A DNA stretch of 64,000 bases from Haberlea rhodopensis (GCA_907163345.1 CAJQUN010000003.1:12504821-12568820), one strand, 5' to 3'; shown: positions 11,701 to 23,770, counted from the first letter of the stretch. Program-made: numbers and translations. The notes: generated by a model not told the origin, from the letters alone.

Positions 11701-12882
11701 ACGTAATAGTACCAGTACCAGTGTGGGTGATAGGGAGCCCAGAGCCATCAGCAATTTGCACCTCATCAGTGCCATCATATTCCGAGTGAATAGACAAGTT
11801 ATTTAAATCAGCAGTTAAATTGTGAGAGGCACCAGAGTCCATGAGCCAGGGAGCGGGAAAAGGCATATTGGAGGAGGTTGACGAATTAGACATACCAGAG
11901 TTGGTTAGGTGGCCAGTAGGCGAGTGAGCTATGTTTGCGGTAGGAGTGAACTTGCGACAGTAAGGAGCAATGTGGCCTGTGTAACCACACAGCTGACACA
12001 CAACCTGGGAACGCTGCTGGTTTGTCCATTGAGGGGATTGGTTAGGGCGCATGCGAGTAGATCCACGATTAGAGGAGCCACCGCGGCCGCGATGGTGCTG
12101 GGATTGAGTGCGGGCATGCGGATGGTGGCGAGGAGGGCCACGGCCAGGGTTTGCAGAACCCCCAGAAGATTGGATATTGTTGGCGGTGGCAACTAGATTT
12201 GTTGTGGCAGCTTCAAGGCGCTGAAGATAGAGTTCGTGACCGACCAGGAGATCATGCAATTCTTCAAAGCGCAAGGATGTCTCGCGGGCACGAATAGGGG
12301 CGGCAATTTCTCTGTACAGAGGCCCGAGACCATTGAGTACGTGCAAGGTAATATCATCATCGGAAATTGGCGTGTCGATGATGGCAAGCTCGTCCACTTT
12401 AGATTTAATAGAAAAGTGCTCACAGATTGAGAGCCGAGCGAGGCGCGTGCCAAATCGTCTTTGATTTGCATGACACGGGCACGAGATTTATTGGCAAACA
12501 GGCGGGTCAAGGAACTCCAGGCAGCATGCGAGGTGGGGGCAGAAGCAATGAGCGGAAGTATGTCCGCTGCGAGGGACCCGAAAAGGGCTGCCAAGATGAG
12601 TTGGTCTTGTTGGAACCAACTCAGAAACGCTGAGGACGGCGAGGCAGCCGAACCACGATCAGGACAGGGGCTAGAACCATCGAGAAATCCTGTCAGATTG
12701 AACCCATTGAAGAGGGCGATGACGTGAGCGCGCCATGATGGAAAGTTGGAAGAGGTGAGGCGGATAGGGAGGTGTTGGTGAGCAGTGATGGGTACAACAA
12801 CTGTAGGTGCATCAACAGATGCGTTGTGCGGGGATGGTGGAGGTGACATATTGGAAGAGGGGGCGGCAGATGTACTGGACAT
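8756..12882 (-). CDS. Copia-2 gag-pol polyprotein (one frameshift)
   Basis: Gag begins at 12882 (MSSTSAAPSS) and runs 229 residues in one frame. The rest (1,213 residues from 12397) is in another frame, and a one-base change near 12405-12425 separates them in otherwise continuous gag sequence. Along the long frame: zinc knuckle CQLCGYTGHIAPYC at about residues 134-147; aspartic protease LMDSGAS at about 185-191; pre-integrase WHARLGH; integrase with the DVWGP start, the FYSDNGGEF block and the glutamate in NGTVERRHRH; reverse transcriptase with YVDDLILTG at about residue 892; RNase H with AYSDSDHAGD and ARSSTEAEYRSLA. All catalytic residues that I can check are present. The family makes virus-like particles and element DNA in the host cell. 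Copies of it elsewhere could be active. Confidence 0.92.
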
Positions 12883-13029
12883 GATAAGAGGTAGTGGGGC
12901 AGCGGGGATTTATTTGGGAACGATGGTGGTGGCGGTGGAAGAAGAGGCGAAAAACGATGGTGGTGGCGGCCCAAAAAAAAAGAGGATGGATCGAAGAAAC
13001 TCGTGAGAGTTTTTAACCTACTGATACCA

Positions 13030-13323
13030 TGTAAGTTATACAATAATTGAGTGTTTGAATGAATGATCTTATTGATTAGACTCTTACTCCTTAAATAGAT
13101 TTTACAAACTTATCTAAGTAAATACAAGATATAATGAGATCCACAAGATATGGAAAGATTACAAAGTATCTATACAAGAATATGTAGATTGATTTGAGAA
13201 GATATCATTCCTGAATAATCTAAGTAAATACAAGATATAATGAGATCCACAAGATATGGAAAGATTACAAAGTATCTATACAAGAATATGTAGATTGATT
13301 TGAGAAGATATCATTCCTGAATA
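13030..13323 (-). repeat. Copia-2 5' LTR with 106-bp tandem duplication
   Basis: Bases 13112-13217 and 13218-13323 are two head-to-tail copies of one 106-bp unit (from 'atctaagtaaatacaagat' to 'ttcctgaata'). The 3' LTR at 8581-8768 has a single unit. Without the extra unit both LTRs are 188 bp, so the duplication happened after insertion. Confidence 0.93.
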
Positions 13324-14085
13324 CACTTATGGTTTGTTTATATTGAGATACAAATCATTAGAGTGTAGTTAAGTAGAAAAGATGGGTGCCCATCGCGCGC
13401 CGTCCGTCCGTCCGCTCGGCTCGTCTCGACTCGACTCGACTCGACTTGCGTCGCGTCGCGCGTGTCGCTGCCGCGAAGGCAGTCCTATCTTTTTACTACT
13501 CGGATTTCTGAAATGACTTTTCATATGCCTGACTTTTCATATTCTGCTGAGTATTAAGTTTGAGATTTTTTACCTACCTGCAGAATTGATGTCAGATTTA
13601 AGTGTGAGACTTAAATCCGAAATGAATATGATGTTAAGTGTTGAGACTTTTCATCTAACCCACTATGCATTGTCATTTAAGTTGTGGCCTTTGGTAGGCC
13701 TGCTGTTGCAGCTATATAAGCTGCTCCAGCCTCATTCTTTATCTCATCCCGAATTTGCATTTGCATATCATATCATCTTCTTGAGAGTACTACACACTTC
13801 TTAGTGTTTGAGTGAGTCTGTCTGGGTTTCTGCTTCAACCCATACAGAGGTGTTTGGGACGTTGTACCTTGGAACTCTCTTGTCCAGGAGGCCAGAAGTT
13901 GTAGGCGGGCAATTTAGAGTTTACGGGCACACGGTTACTGTGGCCTCGTCCAACGACAAAGTTTCTGCCCAGTTTATTTAAACTGTTTGTTGTAAGTTTT
14001 TACTGTTTCGAGCACTTTATTATAACAGAGTATTTGTGATCTTCTTATGCTTTGTCTATTTGTTTTTAAGAAAACAGAACCAACA

Positions 14086-17000
14086 ATCGTAAACTCTAAA
14101 TTTTTTGTTTGTTTTGTTCTGTTTTATCAAAACTCAGCTTTCATATTTACTTAAGATATTGTTCATGAATTTTTCAAAGGTTTAAACCTACTGTTTCAAA
14201 ACTGCTTTGATATTATTTGTGCTCTCCTATTTGTTTTCTGTTTTAGCTAATGGCTGACCAGTTTACCCAACCACCTGCTGTGAATAATGAGATTCCGGTT
14301 ATCAAAGCTAGCGGTACTGAGGCCGCAATGCCAATTCTGAGAAGTCCAATGCCGTTTTCTCAATTTGAGAAACCGAAAAAGTTCAAGGGTTCCAACTTTA
14401 AATGTTGGCAACAGAAGATGATGTTCTTCATTACCACCTTGAACTTGACCAGGTTTCTGAAGGAGGAGAAACCGGTGGAGGACAAAGAGGATCCTCAATC
14501 TGCTGTGATAGTTGAGTCCTGGATGAGTGCCGACTACCTTTGTCGTAACTACATACTGAATTCTCTTGACGATGCACTTTTTAATGTGTATTCCCCCAAG
14601 GAGACTGCTAAGAATCTTTGGGAATCGTTAGAGATAAAGTACAAAGTTGACGACGCAAGCGCAAAGAAATTTGTAGCCGGGCGATTCCATGACTATAGAA
14701 TGGTAGATGGCAAGAGCGTTGTTGAGCAATGCGAAGAGCTGCAGCTGATATATCATGAACTTGCTGCCGAAGGTATGGGGCTAAATGATGCTCTCCAAGT
14801 GGCGATGATGATTGAAAAATTACCGCCATCTTGGAAGGACTTCAAGAGCTACCTAAAGCACTAGCGAAAGATGATGAGTTTAGAGGATCTTATTAGGAGG
14901 CTGCGCATCGAGCAAGACAACCGAAAAGTTGACAAGAAATCATTTGGAATGATTTCCAAGGCCAACATGGTTGAAGTTGGGGACAACTCCCATGGGAATA
15001 AGCGCAAACGTACTTTTGAACCCAAGGGAGATACTCAGACAAGGAGGTTCACCGGTGACTGTTATGTGTGTGGTAAGCCTAACCATAAGGCCAAGGACTG
15101 CACTCAACGTCAAAACAACTGCACTCAACGTCAAAACAATGACGGTAAGAGGAAGATAGTCCCTTACAAAGGCAAAGACAAGAGGTCTGCACATGCCCAC
15201 ATTGCTGAGGACAATCTGAGCTCTGACATGGATGACATGCATCTGAGTGCTGTGGTATCGGAGGTGAATCTTGTTGGAGGGAATTCCAATGAATGGTGGG
15301 TGGACACTGGGGCTACTCGCCAAATTTGCGCCAACAAATGGATGTTTAAGACCTATCAACCGGTGAATGATGAGCACTGCTACATGGGAAATTCAGCAGT
15401 CTCAAAAGTTGAAGGCAAAGGGACTGTTGTGCTAAAAATGACTTCCGGAAAAGAGTTGACTCTTACCGAGGTGCTCCACATGCCAGAGATCCGAAAGAAT
15501 CTCATCTCCGGAGCAGTGCTGAACAGGAAAGGCTTCCGGCTTGTGTTTGAGTCCGACAAAGTCATTCTGTCCAAGGGTGGTATGTTTGTAGGCAAAGGCT
15601 ACTTGGCCAATAACCTCTTCAAAATGAGTGTAATGACTTTAGTTCCTAAGGTTAAGTCTAATGTAGAGGTTGATGTTGATGTTAATGCAGCATATGAGGC
15701 TGGCACAAGCAAAAATAATGTAATGACTGTTGCCAATGTGGCTAATAAAACTTTAAAGTTTGATTATTCTTGTGAGTCTTTACATTTGTGGCATGGTAGA
15801 TTAGGACATGTGAATTATAAGTCCTTACAAAGGCTAATGTCTCTTAATCTATTGCATAAATTTAACATCAATCATAAACACAAGTGTGAGACTTGTGTAG
15901 AGGCCAAATTAACCAAGTCATCATTCTACTCAATTGAGCGAAGCACCGAACCGTTAAACTTGATTCGTACGGATGTATGCGGTCTAAAGTATGTACAATC
16001 TAGAGGCGGTAAAAAATTATTTCATAACATTTATCGATGATTGTACAAGATATTGTTATGTCTACTTAATGAGAAGTAAAGACGAAGCAATTGATATGTT
16101 CATTCACTATAAGAATGAAGTTGAGAATCAACTCGATAAAAAGATTAAAATTCTTCGAAGTGATCGAGGCGGTGAATATGAGTCACCATTTGCACAAATA
16201 TGTGCCGAGAGTGGTATTATTCATCAAACCACTGCGCCTTATTCTCCCGAGCAAAATGGTATTGCTGAAATGAAGAATAGAACGCTTAAGGAAATGATGA
16301 ATGCAATGCTTATAAGTTCCAACTTACCTAGGAATTTGTGGGGAGAAGCTCTGCTTTCCGCCAACTATGTGCTAAACAGAGTACCACATAAAAAGTTGGA
16401 TAAAACGCCTTATGAATTGTGGAAAGGTCGTGCACCTAGTTACAAGTTTTTAAGGGTTTGGGGCTGTCTAGCAAAGGTACCAATTCCTCCTCCTAAACGG
16501 ACTAGGATAGGACCTAAGACAGTAGATTGTGTATTTATCGGATATGCGCAAGATAGTAGTGCCTATCGTTTTATGGTGCATAAATCAGATAATGCAGAAA
16601 TGCATGTAAATACTATAATTGAAGCTAGGGATGCTTCGTTCTTTGAGGAAATCTTTCCCCACAAAACTCCGACAATGCCTGAAACCAATGTTGAGAGAAA
16701 TGTGGGGGATAGAGAATCTCAAGAGAATGTAGAATCGCCTAGACGAAGCAAAAGAGCGAGAAAAGAGAAATCTTTTGGCTCGGATTTTCTAACATATCTG
16801 TTGGAAAAAGATCCGACTACTTTCAAAGAAGCAATGTCTTCACAAGACTCTGATCTTTGGAAAGAAGCGGTGAACAGTGAGATAGAATCTATCTTACATA
16901 ATCATACTTGGGAACTAGTGGATCTTCCTGCAGGTTGTAAACCACTAGGCCACAAGTGGATCTTCAAGAGGAAGATGAAAGCTGATGGTACTGTAGATAA

Positions 17001-17247
17001 GTACAAGGCTAGACTTGTAGTAAAAGGCTACAGACAAACTGAAGGTGTTGATTATTTCGACACATACGCTCCTGTATCCCGGAAAACGTCTATAAGGTTA
17101 ATAATTGCATTTGCTGCATTATATAACTTAGAGATCCATCAAATGGATGTTAAAACGGCTTTTCTAAATGGAGAGTTAGAAGAGGAGGTTTACATGGAAC
17201 AACCTGAAGGGTTTGTAGTTCCAGGTAAAGAAACGAAGGTGTGTAAA
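14086..17247 (+). pseudogene. Copia-1 gag, protease, integrase and start of reverse transcriptase
   Basis: Gag starts at 14250 (MADQFTQPPAV). A TAG at 14862-14864 interrupts it, and the same frame resumes at once. The zinc knuckle CYVCGKPNHKAKDC lies near 15060, the protease site WWVDTGATRQIC near 15296, and pre-integrase LHLWHGRLGHVNY near 15782. An extra T near 16017 shifts the frame inside integrase; the next frame carries FIDDCTRY, RSDRGGEYESPF and PYSPEQNGIAEMKNRTL, the expected D, D and E. Reverse transcriptase begins HTWELVDLPAGCKPLGHKW and keeps QMDVKTAFLNGELEEEVYM up to VCK, where the LARD interrupts it at 17247. The rest is at 26385. Leader 14086-14249 holds no gene. Confidence 0.9.
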
Positions 17248-19833
17248 TGTGATGACCTGAGATTAGGGATGTTAATCCCGGAGTGTTAATAACCCCTAAA
17301 GTGGTTTTACGTGGCAATTGGAGTTTAATCGAGGTGTTGGGCCCTCCGGGCTCGTCTATTTGAGTAATTGGGATCGTTGGATCCCGAGGTTGAGATCGTA
17401 TTCTCGTTTCGGTGAAAACCTGTGAGTTGGGTTTTTAGTGTGACTCGGAATCTCGGGTGCTGGGTGTGGGCACCAGTAGGGGGTTTTTGAGTTAGAGAGA
17501 GAATTTTTGAAAACAGATGATTTTTAATGAATCATGATGTATTTGTGGGGATATTAGTATTTCGGGGTATTTTTGCTATAAATACCAGTTGAACCCGAGA
17601 TTTTAATTATCGGAACCATTTCTCCTCACCCGTTTCTCTCTCCTCGCCTCGCCCGCGACCACTCCCGATCCCCTTTGACCCCCGCGCACAAAAGTGCTTC
17701 GGCCGCCGCCGTCCGGCCGCCGTTCGGCGCGTGCCACCCGCCGTTGGAATCGTCTGTTCCAGGCGCTTCTATACATACCAACAATTTGAAGTTTGGTCGA
17801 GAATCGAGCTCGGATTTGCCAGAAAAGCGTAGGGTTCGAAAACTGGATTTCATCCGATTTTTGGGACGCGATTTTGGTATGTTTTTGGTACGATTTTTCT
17901 GATGTTTTTGGGGCGTTTTTAAGCTGGTTTTGAGTCGATTATTTCAGACTTTTTGGTTCGAAAATATTGGTTAAATTTGGTTCGAATTTCAGCTCGATTT
18001 CGTGAGTTAGGGTTCGAATTTTGGGGATTTTTGACAAGGAGTGATGATTCTTGTTATGGATTGATTAATTCATGTTGTTGATGCATTATGATGCTTGATT
18101 GTGTTCGAATTTGAGGAATTGGATTCGAATTTAGGGCTTGGAATTCGAATTTTGGGGGTTTGGCATGTGAGGCGATTATTGTTGTTGTTAATTGATTAAT
18201 TCATGTGTTAGATGAATTATGGTGATTATTTGGGTTTGATTTGTGTTGGTTGGGTTCGAATTATTGAAGGTGTTCTTGAGCAATTTTTCGATATGTTGCA
18301 TTCGTTTTCCCTCCCTGCATGTACCCTGCCCCGGGTCTTTTAGATGTTTAATTGTCGTGTGTCGACAATATTTTGAGGGTTATGGATGTGCTTGAGCATG
18401 GGTTGCATGTTCGTAAATAATTGTGAATTATTTATCGTGTTAGCACATCGTTCCTCAGGGCATGGAACTCGAGCAAGGTTTGGCTCGGACTTCGAGGATT
18501 TAAGGTACGTTTAGCGTACGAGCATAGTTTAAATGATGTTTTACAAGTATGATGCATGATCTAAAATACATGAAATGCTTTACTATGATGGTACCGGGAC
18601 TTGGTTACGTTATGTTGATTCACATGGTGGAATGCTTAGTGCCGCTATGAAGCGATCAAATGATGAGGTGTGGTTGCTACGGAGCAAACACCGATAGTAT
18701 GACGTTACCTTGAAGTAAGAAATGAAAATGTGGTATTTGATTAGATATCTAGGATATCTGTATTTTATTCCCTATTGGTAATAAATAGGAACAGAGACGT
18801 AGTTAATCAGAGAAGTGACTAACTAGTATCGAAGTTAAGGAAATCTCAATATAATATCTAGAATTATGATGATTGCTAGATAAAGAAAGATGTTATGAAA
18901 TGTTGTTAATTTGAAACTGGCTAGGGTTAACCAATGTGATGATTCACTGCATATTCAGGATTTGATTATTTATCTGTTTTGAGAACAGGGTTATTACAGG
19001 GGTACGCTATGATGAGGATGATACCATCCAGGAAGTATCACATATGTTCCACAATATTTACATTTTCGTAAATTATGTATTATGTCATTATGATTATGAA
19101 ATTGTGGAATTGGTATGCTCACCCCGTTGGGGGCTGTCTCTGTTGGGGCAGGTGAACAGGTACATCGATGGCTTTGGAGATGAGCTCGAGCTGTTGATTG
19201 GATGTACTCCCAGGATCGTGGTACCAGGGCTTGATGGAGCACGGTATCGTATAGAGTACTTATATACCCATGAGGGTTATATACATATTCATGATGCTCG
19301 CATGTGAGCACGATTATACTTGTATATGGATTGTATATAAAGGCATGAGCCTTCCTCTCTTTCATTATATGTTGCATGCAATTGTGGTAGAAGTGCTAAT
19401 GATATGAGAGTCGTTAGTGTGTTATGTGGGGGTTGAAACCCACTTTTGTCGTCTTATGTGTGGTGTCTTCCCTGGCTGGGAATTTACTTTGTGTTCAGTA
19501 TTCTGTTGAGTATTGTGTATTCCCTGGCCGGGAATTATATTATGTGATGTGCTTTTATTTTTGGGATAGCTCAATTTATGGGGAGACTCTGCCCAAATTT
19601 TATAAAAACCCACAATGCAAAAGTGATGTAATGGGGATGGTATTGGGCGAACTCGATTAGTCTATATGCTGTTAGGATGATGATCTTATAACATTGAGTA
19701 TTAAAGAAATTTTGTAGTTACCATTCAATGGTAAAGTATCATCTGAGCTTCCCGATTGACTTTTTATTGAAAGCATGTGCCACACATAGTGGTTAATACA
19801 CTAATTAAGGGTTAAGGGCACGGGGTCCTTACA
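17248..19833 (+). repeat. LARD 5' LTR
   Basis: It matches 23798-26384 almost perfectly. A TATA box TATAAATA lies at 17577-17584, followed by a pyrimidine-rich stretch (17620-17690) and then a long transcribed part with GTTCGAATT words. Small hairpins are visible near the end, for example TTCCC-TGGCT-GGGAA near 19471. Frames of 75-127 residues in it are not supported as genes: they occur on both strands and have no family signature. Confidence 0.93.
17577..17584 (+). promoter_or_regulatory. LARD LTR TATA box
   Basis: TATAAATA, about 330 bp into the LTR; the same word is at 24127-24134 in the 3' LTR. A pyrimidine-rich leader starts about 40 bp downstream. It is the best candidate promoter of this element. 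Confidence 0.6.
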
Positions 19834-19837
19834 TTAG

Positions 19838-19850
19838 TGGTATCAGAGCA
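19838..19850 (+). promoter_or_regulatory. LARD primer-binding site (initiator-Met tRNA type)
   Basis: TGGTATCAGAGCA four bases after the 5' LTR is complementary to the 3' end of plant initiator methionine tRNA, where minus-strand DNA synthesis starts. Confidence 0.85.
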
Positions 19851-20280
19851 GTGGTTGCTCATTGGGGCTGTTGAGGGCCTAGGAAGTTATTGATAGCACA
19901 TATTTATGCATGATGGCATTAATGTTATACGACATGACTAATTGTTTATGTGCTTTTATGTTATGAAAAGTGGTATTGCTAACCATTGTGGTTGCAGGAA
20001 TCGTGTGGAACATGATAGGATGGCATTAATAGTGATGTCTAACACTCTATATGCTACGTGCCAAGGAATCTGATTTTGGAAGAAAATCAGGGAAAAGAAA
20101 GATATGACGTATTGTCTGAGGACAGACTGGGTAGACAACCGACAGTGGAATACTTCGGTATGGTTTCAATTATTATTGAATATACTAATGCGTTTGTTCA
20201 TGTAATGTTCAAGCAAGGAAAGTACGTAAGAAGCGTACGGGCATGGGACGGTAACACCCTCCTAACTATGACTATGTATT

Positions 20281-20760
20281 GATTGCATAAGTTTATGATG
20301 ATGATGCTTACGATGATAATTATGATAAATAAGTTTATGATGATAATGCTTATGATGATGATTATGATAAGTAAGTTTATAATGATGATGTCATGATGAT
20401 GATGATTTTGATAAGTAAGTTTATGATGATGTGATACGATGTTATGATGTGGTAAGATGCCACGGGGTAAGATGCCCATATGGTAAGAGGCCATACTCCT
20501 ATATTATGATCATACTATGATTGCATAAGAATTTACGATGCCATGATGATGTGTATAATGAATAAAAAAATGATAAGATGTTTAAGATGATGTTATGATA
20601 AGTAAGTTCACAATGAAGATGATTTTATAATGAATAAAGATGACAAGATACATGATGATGTTTTTATGATGACGATTATGATAAGTAATGATGATGTTAA
20701 TATGATGTTTATAGAATGATATGATGTTTATAAGGTGGTAAGATGCCATAGGATAAGATG
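20281..20760 (+). repeat. ATGATG-rich low-complexity tract in the LARD internal domain
   Basis: Runs of ATGATG, TTATGATGATG and GATAAGTAAGTTTATGATGATG fill this stretch, with further ones at 21290-21370. Open frames over it are compositional. Confidence 0.75.
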
Positions 20761-20955
20761 CCCAGATGCATGAATATGAACCAGGGAAAAAGAAAAGAAG
20801 TTAATGAATAACTAGCAAGCTTACTCAACTATGATTTCGTATAATTACTGTTTTATCTCTAAGTTAATGATGCTATAAGATGATGATGTTTATATGATGA
20901 TAATGTATGTTTAACTATGTTACTTAGAATGGTAGAATGTCCGGTGGTCATTATG

Positions 20956-21200
20956 GGCAAGCGAGGAAGGTCTTGCCGCTCACATAGCTGATGAGCGATG
21001 GGGTACATCCGCTATCAAGGTGTAGCGATGGGTATCATCCGCTGATGAGCGATGGGGTACATCCGCTATCAAGGTGTAGCGATGGGTATCATCCGCTGAG
21101 CGATGGGGTACATCCGCTATCAAGGCGTAGCGATGGGTATCATCCGCTGAATAAGAGATACATCCGCTATCAAGGCGTAGCGATGGGTATCATACGATGT
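20956..21200 (+). repeat. LARD hairpin array 1: AGCGATG...CATCCGCT units
   Basis: Four head-to-tail units of about 54 bp start at about 20990, 21044, 21096 and 21147 (the last degenerate). Most units carry two small stem-loops of the form AGCGATG, loop of 5, CATCCGCT, for example at 20994-21013 and 21024-21043. The stem is AGCG/CGCT extended by ATG/CAT with one bulged base. An outlying copy with another loop, AGCG...CGCT, is at 20960-20980. Confidence 0.85.
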
Positions 21201-21359
21201 GTTATGTCGAGCGAAGGGGCCAATTGTGCCGCTGTCATAGTGGAACCCGGACAGTCCCATTTCTAATTAACATAGTTTGTTGTGAGTATATATGTGAATA
21301 TGATGTGTATGATGATGTTTATGATGAGTAAAGATGATATGATGATTATGATGATGTTT

Positions 21360-21960
21360 ATGATGATAGGATGCCCCATTCCGCTATTATGTGGATTTAC
21401 GATGACTCATTCTTTTATGAGGATTGGCGATGATTGATGCCGCCGGATATGATGATAGCGATGCCTCATTCCGCTATTTTACGATGACTCATTCTTTTAT
21501 GAGGATTGGCGATGATTGATGCCGCCGGATATGATGATAGCGATGCCTCATTCCGCTATTTTACGATGACTCACTCTTCCATGAGGATTGGCGATGGTTT
21601 ATGCCGCCGGATATGTTAATAGCGATGCCCTATTCCGCTATTATGTGGATTTACGATGACTTATTCTTCTATGAGGATTGGCGATGATTAGTGCCACCAG
21701 ATATGTTGATAGCGATGCCTCTTTCCGCTGTTATGTAGACAATGATTCAGGCTCAGGTGTATAGCGAGGTTTCATGCCACTTATTATATGACGAGGTATC
21801 ATGCCGTCGATTCTATAGCGATGGATTGTGCCGCTATGTACTCAGCACAGGATTATGCCGCCTTCGAGCGATGAGTGCTGATTTTGCACTATTATCGAGC
21901 GACGGAGACAGGTATGCCGCTATCTTGTTAGCGATGAGGTATGAGATATTGCTATTCTAT
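21360..21960 (+). repeat. LARD hairpin array 2: 82-88-bp units with GGCG...CGCC and AGCG...CGCT stems
   Basis: Four units with the word TTTACGATGACT start near 21395, 21477, 21559 and 21647. Each holds GGCGATG...GCCGCC and ATAGCGATG...CCGCTAT elements, that is, two stems of the same design but different base pairs. After 21740 single stems continue: AGCG...CGCT, GACG...CGTC and AGCGACGG...CCGCT. Confidence 0.8.
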
Positions 21961-21969
21961 TAGCTTTAT

Positions 21970-23770
21970 TATAGCTGGCATGCGTTGTTATACATGTTTT
22001 ATTATGACTATTTTACTAGCATGATGATGGATGACATATGTTGATGTACATGGACCGTCACGAGTTGACTGGGTTGTTTAGATGTCATTGTTGACATGTA
22101 TCGTCACTAGTTGACGATACCTTAGATGCCATGAGTGGGCATGTGTCGTCACGGGATGGCGATGACGATGGTTTAGGAGATGTCTTATTAGACATGCATC
22201 ATCGTTACGATGAACAATGCGTTGAGTATACGTTTTCAGTTGTATGCCTTGGGTGCCAGTGTCGGGCACAAGGTGGTGTGTGCGTCACCGATTAACGTGG
22301 CCTTTATACCGAGCGGGTTGCTCGAGGAATGGATGGACGCTCTGTACATGTGATTGTACCGCAGAAATTGTTTGAGGGATCATATCACGAGTGGTGATAC
22401 CGTTGGAATGGCTTTTTGGCCATGTAATTTGACGACAGGAGTGATCGTGGAGGAATTGCTCGCTTTCTATTGATATGACGTGTGGTAGACATGACCACAC
22501 CACCCATGAGGGTGTAGGATGGGTCCTAAGGGAGTAGGATCAGGTTATGTTAAGTACATGGGGACATTGGAGTGTCCAGGGTATATCAGCATTGGAGGAA
22601 TGTTGGGTAAAGACCCACTACTCTATTGATTTTTCTTCCCATGGTATGGTATGCCGTGCGGAAACGTCCATCTGATTGGTAGGTTTGAGGTGAACCTAGT
22701 GAGGCAGCGACTAGTTTGTCTACCGCGTGTGTGCATCACCATGATGGGCTTGCTAGAGCCGTTATACTGCTCGTTGGAACCAAGTTTGGCAAATAGTAAG
22801 GTGATACGATGTGGATTGTGGTGGACTCTAGTAGTCACCACGTCATTTGAGGTTGAGGTTGTGTATGCCTCACTGAAACGTATATATGTTTATGTTTAAA
22901 TCTTGGTGAGACTTGTCTGGGACAGCTCATGATGTTGAAGTACCAACGAGAGAGTCATCAATTCATCGTTGATTTGGTCTGGGAATCCATGTATTTGGGA
23001 TGCATTGGGTTTATTGCATGTCCTTTCAAATTTGAAACTCTGCGGAGTCTCGATTGTTTATTTATGATCAGGATGTGATTCTTAGGATATCCGGAGGTGG
23101 ACATCTTGTGAGATGTCTTTTGTGTGAATCTGTGGCCGTGAGTTGCCCAAATTGAGTTGCAATGATGCGACTGCTCATTTGAAAGAGGAGGTTTGAAAGT
23201 GGAAACCAGGTTTGGTATGTGTACACCGTGGTATGCTAATGTTTCCCTCGTAACGATGTATGTTAGACATTGTGAGTCATGATAGAGATGTCTTTGAATG
23301 ATATCTACGATGGAATCGGAAGCAATTCGAATCCTTGCAGTTTCAGTTGACTAACTGCTTTTGGACCGTTAGCGTTGAGTTGTACTGACGCTCTTCGACG
23401 TTATGATGGGTTTGGAAGTCTATTCCACTCCAGAGATTGACACGAGGTCAACATTCTCACGGTTGAGGTGTCATCCAGGATGCGTTCTTACTAGTTGTAT
23501 TAGAACGAAGGATGACTGTCCGATCTACAGTCGTAAGTATCGGTTGTTTTGCGGTCATGAGAGACTGACTTTTGGGATGACCCGCATCGAGGTACGTTTG
23601 CCTCTTGGGTGATATGTTGGTTTTGGTAAGTCGCTCTGTTTCAGAGTTTGAAGAGAGGTAAGTATCCTCGCGGTTTTTTAAGACGATTCTGATATGGTCA
23701 GGAATCGAGGTTATGGCTTCATGTTGTTGCGTAGCCCGGGTGTTACGTGATACACCGGTGCTAATTTCGA
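21970..23770 (+). repeat. LARD internal domain: chain of small hairpins, no coding sequence
   Basis: Short perfect inverted repeats with loops of 3-9 nt follow one another. Checked examples: 22081-22097 (ATGTCA/TGACAT), 22098-22120 (GTATCGTCA/TGACGATAC, 9 bp), 22180-22195 (ATGTCT/AGACAT), 22199-22213 (TCATCG/CGATGA), 22383-22399 (TATCAC/GTGATA), 22408-22423 (ATGGC/GCCAT), 22480-22500 (GTGTGGT/ACCACAC), 22562-22577 (GGACA/TGTCC), 22818-22841 (GTGGTGGACT/AGTCACCAC, one bulge) and 23100-23117 (GACATCT/AGATGTC). No long open frame spans the region. Confidence 0.75.

Larger units (their letters stand above)
8581..13323 (-). mobile_element. Copia-2, nearly intact Ale/Retrofit-like Copia element
   Basis: The element sits in the Copia-1 5' LTR and is flanked by cactt on both sides (8576-8580 and 13324-13328). 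LTRs are short: 8581-8768 (188 bp, the 3' LTR on the minus strand) and 13030-13323 (294 bp, the 5' LTR, enlarged by an exact 106-bp duplication). The primer-binding site TGGTATCAG (minus, 13021-13029) matches the start of the initiator-Met tRNA type. The polypurine tract GCGGGGGC (minus, about 8769-8777) touches the 3' LTR. The single large polyprotein has one frameshift. It is the best-preserved element in the window. Confidence 0.92.
8438..14085 (+). repeat. Copia-1 5' LTR, split by Copia-2
   Basis: The LTR occupies 8438-8580 and 13329-14085, about 900 bp in all, and matches the 3' LTR at 35069-36007. A TATA box (TATATAA, 13713-13719) sits inside the near-palindrome 'agcagctatataagctgct', which is kept in the 3' LTR with one change. 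A GC-rich TCGAC/CGTCC stretch at 13395-13470 differs strongly between the two LTRs. No recognisable initiator-Met primer-binding site follows 14085 (the sequence is atcgtaaactct). Confidence 0.9.

Noticed and set aside
17626..19377. Frames of 75, 87 and 127 residues repeated at 24.2 and 25.5 kb
   Set aside because: They lie in the two LTRs of the LARD, so their conservation reflects the young LTR pair and not a gene; both strands are open alike.
20990..21740. Repeat arrays as a CRISPR or centromeric satellite
   Set aside because: Only about four units each, inside a plant retrotransposon, with no cas genes and no regular unique spacers.
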